A program made the translations under genes and the position numbers. A DNA stretch of 64,000 nt from contig CAZLQZ010000002.1 in NCBI GenBank assembly GCA_964561995.1, forward strand, positions 1-64,000, read 5' to 3'. Origin of the DNA: JABIAG01 sp964561995 (GTDB taxonomy: Archaea; Nanobdellota; Nanobdellia; Woesearchaeales; JABIAG01). Below are positions 42,911 to 51,062 of the stretch, in pieces. The notes under the pieces were generated by a model, which did not search any database, was not told where the DNA came from, and saw only the letters and a program-made list of their open reading frames with translations. How positions within the stretch are numbered: position 1 is the stretch's first letter; each line of letters opens with the position of its first letter.

Positions 42911-44772
42911 TATTCTACAGGTTTTTCTTCAACAATCTCTTTAAGATTTTTGCAGAATTCAATAATGTCTTTTTCTGTTAGAGTTCCAATATTTGCAAAA
43001 TGTAAAACTTTACCAAGTAATGGTCCTTTTCCAGGATAAAAAATATAACCTCTTTCTTTTAATTTGTCATGAAATTCTTTAAAAGTATAATTATTTGGTG
43101 TAAGAACATTAACCATTAAATTAGACATTTCTTGTTCTTTTAATTGAAATTTAAAACCCATTTCTTTAAATCTTTTTTTTAATAAATCACCATTATTTTT
43201 GTATCTTTTCCATCTATTTTCTAATCCTTCTTTTATTAATTGATTTAATGCTTCATCAAGCATATAAAACAAAGGAATTTGGGGTGTAAATGGTGTTTGA
43301 TTCTCTTTATCACTATATTTAATATATTTAAAAAAATCAAGATAATATGATCTTGGTTTTACATCTTTACTTTTTTCAATAATTGATTTTTTATAACATA
43401 TTATTCCTAAAACTGGTAATCCTCCAAGACATTTGTTAGTATTTGTTAAACAATAATCAACATTGTCTTTAACCATGTCTAATGGTTCTCCACCTAATGC
43501 ACTTATTGCGTCTACAATAAAACTTTTATCATATTTTTTGCAAAGTTCTCCTGTTTCACGAACGGGATTAAGCATTCCTGTTGATGTTTCCATTAAAACC
43601 ATTGAAACTGCTTCAATTGTTGGGTCTTCTTTTAATCTTGCTTCAATTTCATCTAATTTAGGAAATTCGCCCCATTCATAATGTAAGTAAGACGTAGTTA
43701 ATCCATGCAATTCACAAATTTCATTTATTCTTTCACCAAATGCTCCATTTGCAACAACTAATAATTTTTTATCATCATGCAATATTGAAGATAATAGTGT
43801 CTCTGTTGCAGATGTTCCAGAACCACCAATAACTACTGCCGAATAATTTTTTTCATTTCCTCTAAAAACTTTAATTAATTTTTCTCTTACATTTTTGAAT
43901 AAGTTTGAAAATTCAGGTTCTCTATGACCTATTTCGCTATAAACTGTTGCTTTTTTAACTTCTTCTGAAACATTAACTGGACCTGCAACAAACATTCTGT
44001 ACCCTTGTTGTTCAATATTTTCATCTGTTTTATTATTTAATAAATTTAGTTCTTTAAGTTTTTTTATGTCTTGTTCATCATCAACATCAAAACAAAATTT
44101 TAAACTTTTTGGAATTGTTAAATTGTAAAATCCTTGATCGTCAATCATATTTATTAAAGTTAAAGTATACCAACCTTTTAGTGCTGCAGGATTGCTTAAG
44201 TTGTCCCTTAATTTTTTGGCTTCTTTTCCTTTAATTTTCATAATGCCCATATAGGTGTGAAGTTTTTTGTTTTTATAATCTGGATTTAGCGGTTGTCCTT
44301 TTATTGGAATTGTCATTTTAATAATCAAGGAAGTGTCATCTACTAAAATAATCTCGTCTTCAAATTTAGGTTTAAATTCAACTTCTTTAGTTACTAAAAT
44401 ATTTTCTTTTTTAGAATTCATTAGTTCTTGTATTAATTCTTCATCATAAACTAAATCTCCATCACAAATCAATATTTCTTCATCTTCTTTTAATTCTGAG
44501 TTTAATTTTTCTAATCCTAAATATACACTGTATGCATTACCCAATTCTTCATATTTATTGTTAATAATTATATTATTGTGAATTTTTTTAATTAATTCAT
44601 TTTTATAGCCAGCAATAACAAAAATATTTTCATCTTTCAAACCCGCTTTTTTAAGTGCATCAATTTGTCTTTCTAAAATTGTTTTAGAACCTACTTTTAA
44701 AAGAGTTTTTGGAACATCAAGTACATTTTTCAATTCATAATCACGACCTGCTGCTAAAATAATTGCTTTCAT
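42907..44772 (-). CDS. Nucleotidyltransferase-2-aminoethylphosphonate transaminase fusion (PntC-AepW-like)
   Basis: A 621-residue bifunctional enzyme. Residues 1-245 are a LicC/PntC-like nucleotidyltransferase (MKAIILAAGRDYELK, DVPKTLL, LICDGDLVYDEEL). Residues about 258-615 are a class V aminotransferase close to PhnW: FVAGPVNVSEEVK, VVIGGSGTSATETLL, METSTGMLNPVRE, FIVDAISALGGEP, the PLP-lysine site TNTNKCLGGLP and YIFYPGKGPL. This would make 2-aminoethylphosphonate and activate it as CMP-AEP for transfer to a glycan or lipid. PEP mutase and phosphonopyruvate decarboxylase are not in the window. It overlaps its NTase paralogue by 4 bp. Confidence 0.87.
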   Translation of the reverse strand: MKAIILAAGRDYELKNVLDVPKTLLKVGSKTILERQIDALKKAGLKDENIFVIAGYKNELIKKIHNNIIINNKYEELGNAYSVYLGLEKLNSELKEDEEILICDGDLVYDEELIQELMNSKKENILVTKEVEFKPKFEDEIILVDDTSLIIKMTIPIKGQPLNPDYKNKKLHTYMGIMKIKGKEAKKLRDNLSNPAALKGWYTLTLINMIDDQGFYNLTIPKSLKFCFDVDDEQDIKKLKELNLLNNKTDENIEQQGYRMFVAGPVNVSEEVKKATVYSEIGHREPEFSNLFKNVREKLIKVFRGNEKNYSAVVIGGSGTSATETLLSSILHDDKKLLVVANGAFGERINEICELHGLTTSYLHYEWGEFPKLDEIEARLKEDPTIEAVSMVLMETSTGMLNPVRETGELCKKYDKSFIVDAISALGGEPLDMVKDNVDYCLTNTNKCLGGLPVLGIICYKKSIIEKSKDVKPRSYYLDFFKYIKYSDKENQTPFTPQIPLFYMLDEALNQLIKEGLENRWKRYKNNGDLLKKRFKEMGFKFQLKEQEMSNLMVNVLTPNNYTFKEFHDKLKERGYIFYPGKGPLLGKVLHFANIGTLTEKDIIEFCKNLKEIVEEKPVEY

Positions 44773-45512
44773 TTTGCTTCCTCATTAATACTTTTTAATC
44801 TTTCACAATCTTCCGGATTATCAATATCAAAACAGAATTTTAAACCATCTGGAATTTCTACACTATAAAATTCTCCGTTGTTTACAATATCTACTAATGG
44901 AATTGTATACCATCCTTTTTGCATTTCTGAAGTTGATAAATCATTTTTCAATTTGATTGCATTATTTTTAGAAATTCCTAAAATACCAATATAAGTATAG
45001 AGTTGTTTTTCTTGCCATATTCCTTCTAAATTTATTCCCTTAGTTGGTATTGTCATTTTAATTATTTTTTTGTTTTCATCAATAATCATTGTTTCATCTT
45101 TTAACTTTGAAGAAAAATCAATTTTTTTAGTAACTATTATGTCTTTTTTATTTGAATTCATAATCTGTTTAATTAATTCATCATCATAAACCAAGTCACC
45201 ATCAAAAATTAAAACGCTTTCATCTTTATTCATTTTGTCAGTTATGAAATTAAGTGCAAGGTAAACGCTGTATGCATTATCAAATTCCATAAATTTTTCA
45301 TTATAAATTATCTTATCATGAACAGCTTCAATTAATTCTCGTTTATAACCACTAATTACATAAATCTCTTCTTTTTTTAATCCTGCATTTTTTAATGCTT
45401 GAATCTGTTTTTCAAGAATTGTTGTTTCGCCTATTTTTAATAATGTTTTAGGAACATCAATTATTCCTTGTAATCTTCTATTATATCCTGCTGCTAAAAT
45501 TACTGCTTTCAT
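44769..45512 (-). CDS. LicC/PntC-like nucleotidyltransferase
   Basis: A 247-residue sugar-nucleotidyltransferase-like protein: MKAVILAAGYNRRLQ, IIDVPKTLLKIGETTILEKQ, AYSVYLALNF, LIFDGDLVYDDEL and the C-terminal GLKFCFDIDNPED. It aligns along its whole length with the N-terminal half of the next gene (for example KGWYTIPLVD against KGWYTLTLIN, and KFCFDIDN against KFCFDVDD), so the two arose by tandem duplication. It probably activates phosphocholine, a phosphonate or a similar head group with CTP. First gene of the two-gene operon; a TATA-like element lies about 25 bp upstream. Confidence 0.88.
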   Translation of the reverse strand: MKAVILAAGYNRRLQGIIDVPKTLLKIGETTILEKQIQALKNAGLKKEEIYVISGYKRELIEAVHDKIIYNEKFMEFDNAYSVYLALNFITDKMNKDESVLIFDGDLVYDDELIKQIMNSNKKDIIVTKKIDFSSKLKDETMIIDENKKIIKMTIPTKGINLEGIWQEKQLYTYIGILGISKNNAIKLKNDLSTSEMQKGWYTIPLVDIVNNGEFYSVEIPDGLKFCFDIDNPEDCERLKSINEEAK

Positions 45513-45605
45513 ATATTAAAATAACTTTACTTCTTTTTTAAATCTTATGAATTTCTTATCTAGAAATGGGAAAATTATATAAATGGAATTATGTTTTGAA
45601 TAAAT

Positions 45606-47519
45606 ATGTTTATTTCAATAATATTATTTTTTGTATATTGTTTTGGGTTTGGACATAGTCTTTCTCTTTTTATTAAAGAATGGAATGCTTCTTTTTTTGA
45701 AAAAGTTATTATGAAAATTGGTTTTGGATTAGCACTTATAACACCAGTTGCAATAATGATTAATCTCTTTAAGTTACCTGTGTTATGGTGGATATTTTTA
45801 ATATTATCTTTAATTGGACCAATTTATTCATTTAGATCTGGAATTAAAATACCTAAAATTAAGTTTAAAAAATCTGATATGTATTTAATTTTTGTATTAA
45901 TTATTTTTGTTTTTTCATTATATATGTATATGGGTGGAGCATTATCTCATCCTTGGTTAAGTGATGGAGATTCATGGCAACATGCAACTTCAATTAAATA
46001 TATTGCTTCTGAAAAAACTGTTTTTGCTCCAGAAGGACAGGAGACTGTATTTAGATATTTAGATACTTATCCTCCTGGATATGGTGCTGTACTTGCAATT
46101 CTTTATCAGACTGTTGGTAGTTTAATTCCAACAATCAAAGTATTTAATGCATTAATAATTTCTTTGGGTTATTTATTTTTCTTTTTTTTCTTTAAATCTT
46201 TTATGAAGAGTAATAAAAAAGCTTTAATGGCCACATTTATTTTAGCAATGGTTCCTTCTTTTGTAAGTAGATTTATTTGGGCTCATTCATTAGTCATCAC
46301 CTTACTTCCTGTATTTTTATATGCATTGGTTAAAATTGAAGATAATAAACGATGGGCAATTATTGCAGGAATTGTTTTTGGATGTACCACTTTAATACAA
46401 CCTACTCAGCCAGTTAAGTTTTTTGTGATGTTTTTAATTTTCATTTCTATAAAATTATTTAAAGATAAAAATCTTTTAAAACCATATCTTATTGTTTTAC
46501 TTTTTACCATTATTTTTTCTCTTTTTTGGTGGGGACCTATGGTGGTCAAATATCAAGATGACTTCTTTTTTGAGTTTATGGGTGGACAACAATCTTTTTA
46601 CAAAGAGGATGGCACTAGAGGGAGTAAACCTTATATTGGTGGGTTAGGAACTGCAACTAGAATGTATTATTTCGATGATTTTTTTACCGCAAAAAGTCAA
46701 AATCAGATAAACAATCCAGTAGGTTGGGGTTCTATAGTTAGTATTTTATTTGCTTTTGGTTTGATTTCTTTATTTTTTAATTATAAAAAATTAAAACCTA
46801 AAAAAGCAAATTGGAGATTGATTTCTTTATTTTGGTTTGTTTTTACTTTTGCAGGACTTTATGGTGGTACTGTTTTCCCTATTGCTTTGGTTTCATTTAG
46901 ATTTTGGACTTTAGTTAGTATTCCCATGGCTTTATTAGCTGTTGAAGGAATGTGGTTTTTGATTAATTTGGGTAAAAAAATTAATATTCCAGCATTTATT
47001 ATTTTAATAATTGTATTATTAGGAGTTTTTGTTACTTCAGGTGTTGCAAAATTTGAATTAAACACTATGCAATGGGCACCAGAGGGAGCCCATATGCAAT
47101 TTGGTCAGAGTGAAGCTTATTCTTGGATGTCTGAACTTCCAAAAGAAACTAAATTTTTCTATCCTTGTCATTGGGAAAAATTTGGTGATTTTACTGTTAT
47201 TGCTTATGACTTATATGCTTGTCCTTGGTGTGATGAGGAAATCAAATTTAGGGAAAAATTATTTAATGCAAATTATAGTATAGACCCTGTAGATTTAAGA
47301 AATTGGTTGGTTAAAAATAATTATGAATATTTTATGATTGAGGGTAATTGTATTGATGCAATGTCTCGACATGTTTTAAATGCTTATAATATCACAGATC
47401 CAGTATTAAGAAAGAAAGCAGGTCTTGATGCCACAAATCAGTTTTTAACAAATGTTTCTGCATCAGGATTGTTTACTCTATCTCATCAAACACAAGGCAG
47501 TTGGATATGGCGAATATAG
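45606..47519 (+). CDS. GT-C-type polytopic membrane glycosyltransferase-like protein
   Basis: A 637-residue membrane protein with about twelve hydrophobic segments and a soluble C-terminal domain (about 490-637). The first large outer loop carries an acidic HPWLSDGDSWQHA motif and DTYPPGYGAV, reminiscent of the catalytic loop of GT-C enzymes (STT3, PMT, ArnT) that use lipid-linked sugars. The C-terminal domain has a CPWCDEE pair. TATA-like ATTATATAAATG (about 45573-45584) lies about 28 bp upstream of the ATG. It overlaps the next GT-C gene by 19 bp. Confidence 0.75.
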   Translation: MFISIILFFVYCFGFGHSLSLFIKEWNASFFEKVIMKIGFGLALITPVAIMINLFKLPVLWWIFLILSLIGPIYSFRSGIKIPKIKFKKSDMYLIFVLIIFVFSLYMYMGGALSHPWLSDGDSWQHATSIKYIASEKTVFAPEGQETVFRYLDTYPPGYGAVLAILYQTVGSLIPTIKVFNALIISLGYLFFFFFFKSFMKSNKKALMATFILAMVPSFVSRFIWAHSLVITLLPVFLYALVKIEDNKRWAIIAGIVFGCTTLIQPTQPVKFFVMFLIFISIKLFKDKNLLKPYLIVLLFTIIFSLFWWGPMVVKYQDDFFFEFMGGQQSFYKEDGTRGSKPYIGGLGTATRMYYFDDFFTAKSQNQINNPVGWGSIVSILFAFGLISLFFNYKKLKPKKANWRLISLFWFVFTFAGLYGGTVFPIALVSFRFWTLVSIPMALLAVEGMWFLINLGKKINIPAFIILIIVLLGVFVTSGVAKFELNTMQWAPEGAHMQFGQSEAYSWMSELPKETKFFYPCHWEKFGDFTVIAYDLYACPWCDEEIKFREKLFNANYSIDPVDLRNWLVKNNYEYFMIEGNCIDAMSRHVLNAYNITDPVLRKKAGLDATNQFLTNVSASGLFTLSHQTQGSWIWRI

Positions 47520-48886
47520 TTGATAAGTTTAAAAGAATGGACAAATTTGTATTTATACTTTTTATTTTTTTTATTTTTTTTACTTTATTTTTTTTAACTC
47601 CTTGGATTCATGCAAATGATGGAGCAGGTTATTATTCTTATGTTAGGTCTGCTTTTGTGGATAAAGATTTAAATTTACAAAATGAAAAGGAATTTTTTGA
47701 ACAAAAGTTTCAAGTTTCAGCAATTCAACGAGATAATTTCACAGGAGTTTATTATTCTCAATATCCTATTGGAACTCCTTTATTATGGAGTCCTTTTTAT
47801 TTAATGGGTCATTTATTTGCAAATAGTTTTGGATATGATACTGATGGATATTCATTTCCTTATATTTATATGATTAATTTAGGTTCTGCAATACTTGGAT
47901 TTTTAGCTCTACTTATGATTTATAATTTTTGTAGAAAGTTTTTTTCAAAGAAAGTTTGTTTTCTTTCAATTATAACTTTTTGGCTTTCATCATCTATTTT
48001 TTATTATATGTATTTTGAAGCATCTTTAAGTCATTGTGCATCTTTGTTTGCAGTTACGTCTTTTATTTATTATTGGTATAATACAAAAAATAATAGAACG
48101 TATTTACAATGGTTTTTTTTGGGATTGTTATCTTCTTTAATGTTAATTGTTAGATATCAAAATGTTTTTTTTATGGTTTTACCTTTGATTTTTTCTTTAT
48201 TATATTATTTAACAGTAATTAGAAAAAAAGATTGGAAGAAAATGTTAAATTTATTTTTTAAAAATGTTTTATACCTAATGGTATTCCTAATTGGATTGAT
48301 CCCACAACTGCTAGTTTTAAAATATCAACATGGCTATGTTTTTTCTGCAGAAAGTCATTATCATAATTCTTTTACTTTAATTAAAGCTTCTTATAATTGG
48401 ATTAATGTTTTATTTTCAACAAATCATGGTTTATTTTTATGGACTCCCGTAATATTTATTTCAGTATTTGGTTTAATTTATGGCATTAAAATTAACAAAA
48501 ATAAAGAAACAAAAAAATTAATTTTTGCTTTTTTGGTTGCATTTTCATTACAATTATTATTAATATCAACAATAACTGCTTGGAATGGTGCTCAATCTTA
48601 TGGTCATAGAATGTTTATTAATTGCTCTCTTATTTTTGTTTTTGGTTTTGCTATATTGATTAATAAGTTACAAAAACACATTAATTTTTCATATTTAATT
48701 GTAATTTGTATGATTTTTATAGGTTGGAATTTTAATTTGATGATTCAGTATGGTTTAAGGTTAATTCCCGCTGAAGGCTCAATTAATTTTTTAGAAGTAA
48801 TTAAAAATACTTTTTTTGTAATCCCTAACAAATTAATCGGTATTCTTAAGAAATTCTTATTCTCTAGAAGTTCTTTTGTTTCATAG
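47501..48886 (+). CDS. GT-C-type membrane glycosyltransferase-like protein
   Basis: A 461-residue polytopic protein with about eleven hydrophobic segments. The first outer loop has the acidic HANDGAGYYSYVRS, followed by VYYSQYPIGTPLLWSPFYL, the usual arrangement in PMT/ArnT-like mannosyltransferases. The start overlaps the preceding GT-C gene by 19 bp. An alternative start is Met12 (MDKFVFI). Likely transfers a sugar from polyprenyl phosphate on the outer face of the membrane. Confidence 0.75.
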   Translation: MDMANIVDKFKRMDKFVFILFIFFIFFTLFFLTPWIHANDGAGYYSYVRSAFVDKDLNLQNEKEFFEQKFQVSAIQRDNFTGVYYSQYPIGTPLLWSPFYLMGHLFANSFGYDTDGYSFPYIYMINLGSAILGFLALLMIYNFCRKFFSKKVCFLSIITFWLSSSIFYYMYFEASLSHCASLFAVTSFIYYWYNTKNNRTYLQWFFLGLLSSLMLIVRYQNVFFMVLPLIFSLLYYLTVIRKKDWKKMLNLFFKNVLYLMVFLIGLIPQLLVLKYQHGYVFSAESHYHNSFTLIKASYNWINVLFSTNHGLFLWTPVIFISVFGLIYGIKINKNKETKKLIFAFLVAFSLQLLLISTITAWNGAQSYGHRMFINCSLIFVFGFAILINKLQKHINFSYLIVICMIFIGWNFNLMIQYGLRLIPAEGSINFLEVIKNTFFVIPNKLIGILKKFLFSRSSFVS

Positions 48887-48920
48887 TAAACTTTTTAAAA
48901 CTGTATTGTTTATTGTTATT

Positions 48921-49625
48921 ATGAAACTCTCAATTATAATCCCCATTTTCAATGAAGTATCAACTCTTAAAAAAATTCTTAGTAAAGTGGAGTCTGTTGA
49001 ACTTCCTAATATTGAAAAAGAATTGGTTCTTGTTGATGATTATTCGACAGATGGAACTAGAAGAATATTAAAAGATTTATCTATATCTAAAAAATATAAA
49101 ATTATTTTAAGAAATAAAAATGGTGGTAAAGGTCGTGCTTTAAGAACTGGTTTAAAACATTGTACTGGAGACTTAATAGTTATACAAGACGCAGATTTGG
49201 AATATGAACCTTCCGATTATAAAATTTTAATTAAACCAATTTTAGAAGATAAAACTAGTGTAGTTTATGGTTCTAGATTTAAAAAACAAAAATTATTTTC
49301 AAAACAAAGATGGGATATTCCAACTCATTATATTGGCAATATACTGCTTTCATTGGCTACTTCATTTCTTTATTTTAGAAGGATTACTGATATGGAGACT
49401 TGTTATAAAATGTTTACAAGAAAAGTTTACAATTCAATAACTCTTAAATCTAAAAGGTTTGATTTTGAACCTGAGATTACTGCAAAAATTATTAAGAAAG
49501 GATATAAAATCATTGAAGTTCCTATTCATTATAATCCAAGGGACTTTTCAGAAGGGAAAAAAATAAATTGGAAAGATGGTGTTAAAGCTTTGCTTTATTT
49601 AATAAAATACAGGTTTGTTAACTAA
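48921..49625 (+). CDS. GT2 glycosyltransferase (DPM1-like)
   Basis: A 234-residue GT-A enzyme: LSIIIPIFNEVSTLKKIL, LVDDYSTDGTRRIL, NKNGGKGRALRTGL, the metal-binding IQDADLEYEP, VVYGSRF and TDMETCYKMF. It lacks C-terminal membrane helices, as in soluble dolichol-phosphate mannose synthase. The frame runs upstream to a TTG at 48876 inside the preceding gene, but the ATG at 48921 starts right at the conserved strand and is preferred. It probably supplies a polyprenyl-phosphate sugar for the neighbouring GT-C proteins. Confidence 0.9.
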   Translation: MKLSIIIPIFNEVSTLKKILSKVESVELPNIEKELVLVDDYSTDGTRRILKDLSISKKYKIILRNKNGGKGRALRTGLKHCTGDLIVIQDADLEYEPSDYKILIKPILEDKTSVVYGSRFKKQKLFSKQRWDIPTHYIGNILLSLATSFLYFRRITDMETCYKMFTRKVYNSITLKSKRFDFEPEITAKIIKKGYKIIEVPIHYNPRDFSEGKKINWKDGVKALLYLIKYRFVN

Positions 49626-49626
49626 A

Positions 49627-50337
49627 ATGAATAAATTTAATTTGTCAGTTGTAATTCCAACAATAAACTCCGCAAAATCAATAGAATCTAATGTTTTTAA
49701 ACTTTTAAGATTTTTAGAAAGTAATGATAAAATTAATGAATTTGAGATAATTATTTCTGCTCAAACAAGTATTGATAAAACTTTTAAAGTTGTTAAAAGT
49801 TTAGAATCTGAAAAGGTTAAGTCCATTTTCATTAAAAAATGTGGAAAAGGAATCGGTTTAACATATGGTTTTAAAAAAGCAAATTTTGATTGGGTATTAA
49901 TGGTCGATGATGATTTACCTTATCCTTTTGAAAGTATGAATAGATTATTTGAAGAAGTTGAAAAATACGATGTAATTATAGCATCAAGATATGTTCAAGA
50001 AGTGAAACATAATGTTCCATTTATTAGAAAAATTGCAAGTTCAGTTTATATTAATGTTGTAAAGAGTATTTTAAGTATTCCTCAAAAAGATATTCAAGCC
50101 GGTATGAAACTTATTAAAAAAGAAATATTTGATGCTAGTTTTTATCCTAATGAAGTTGGTTATGTGTGGGATACTGAAATGTTATTTCTTGCAAACAAGA
50201 AAAATTATAAAGTAATTGAAGTTCCAGTAAAATGTGTTTATGAACCAAATCAGTTAGTGGTTTATAAAGTTGCAATACCGATGTTAATGGGAGTAATAAG
50301 AGTGTGGTGGAGATACAATGTCAGCAAAAAAATTTGA
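49627..50337 (+). CDS. GT2 glycosyltransferase
   Basis: A 236-residue GT-A enzyme: LSVVIPTINSAKSIESNV, ISAQTSIDKTFKVV, KCGKGIGLTYGFK, the metal site MVDDDLPYPFESM, IIASRYV and AGMKLIKKEIF. It belongs to the DPM-like clade, but the usual DGS is replaced by AQTS. A TTG at 49615 is possible; the ATG at 49627 follows the previous stop and is preferred. It overlaps the methyltransferase gene by 20 bp. Confidence 0.87.
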   Translation: MNKFNLSVVIPTINSAKSIESNVFKLLRFLESNDKINEFEIIISAQTSIDKTFKVVKSLESEKVKSIFIKKCGKGIGLTYGFKKANFDWVLMVDDDLPYPFESMNRLFEEVEKYDVIIASRYVQEVKHNVPFIRKIASSVYINVVKSILSIPQKDIQAGMKLIKKEIFDASFYPNEVGYVWDTEMLFLANKKNYKVIEVPVKCVYEPNQLVVYKVAIPMLMGVIRVWWRYNVSKKI

Positions 50338-51055
50338 TTATGATTCTGTTCCAGGAGATTATCAATATAAGGCAATTCAAAGTGGCCATGGGTTACAAAA
50401 GTTTTGGCATTCATATAAAATAAAACTAATTAATCAAATTGTACCGTTTAAAAGTTCAGATATTGTTTTGGATTTGGGATGTGGGTCTGGAAATGTTTTA
50501 ATTTCTATTTCTAAAAGAGTTAATAAGGCATATGGTGCAGATATTAGTCAATCTGCTTTGAATTTTATTAAGAATAGAAAAGAAAAAGAAAATTTGATGA
50601 ATGTTGAGGTAGTTAAATTAAATGAGAATAAACCTTGGCCTTTTGAAAAAAATTCATTTGATAAAATCATTCTTACTGAAGTAATAGAACATCTTAATAA
50701 TCCTAAAATATTTGTTGAAAATTGTAAAAAAATTCTTAAACCAGGAGGACTAATTTTGATAACTACTCCTAATTATTTTAGTTTTTGGCCAATATTAGAG
50801 TTTGTTTCAGATTTATTTCATTTAACTCCTAAAATGAAAGGTGAACAACATATTTCAAAGTTTAATAAAAAAAGTATGAAAAAGTTAATGAATAGTTTAG
50901 GTTTTAATGTTAAAAAACTAAAAACTTTTTATTTCATAAGTCCATTTATTTATATTATTTCAAAAAATTTAGCAAAAAGATCATTTTATAATGAAATACA
51001 ATCCAATATTTTACCTGGTATGTTACTTTACACATTAGCTCAAAAAATAGATTAA
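50318..51055 (+). CDS. Class I SAM-dependent methyltransferase
   Basis: A 245-residue methyltransferase: VLDLGCGSGNVLISIS, GADISQSAL, WPFEKNSFDKIILTEVIEHL and PGGLILITTPNYFSFWP. The N-terminal YDSVPGDYQYKAIQSGHGLQKFWH is typical of methyltransferases next to GT2 and GT-C genes in archaeal glycan loci. It is in the plus-strand run with overlaps or tiny gaps on both sides. The acceptor is unknown. Confidence 0.87.
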   Translation: MSAKKFDYDSVPGDYQYKAIQSGHGLQKFWHSYKIKLINQIVPFKSSDIVLDLGCGSGNVLISISKRVNKAYGADISQSALNFIKNRKEKENLMNVEVVKLNENKPWPFEKNSFDKIILTEVIEHLNNPKIFVENCKKILKPGGLILITTPNYFSFWPILEFVSDLFHLTPKMKGEQHISKFNKKSMKKLMNSLGFNVKKLKTFYFISPFIYIISKNLAKRSFYNEIQSNILPGMLLYTLAQKID

Positions 51056-51062
51056 TTCAAAA

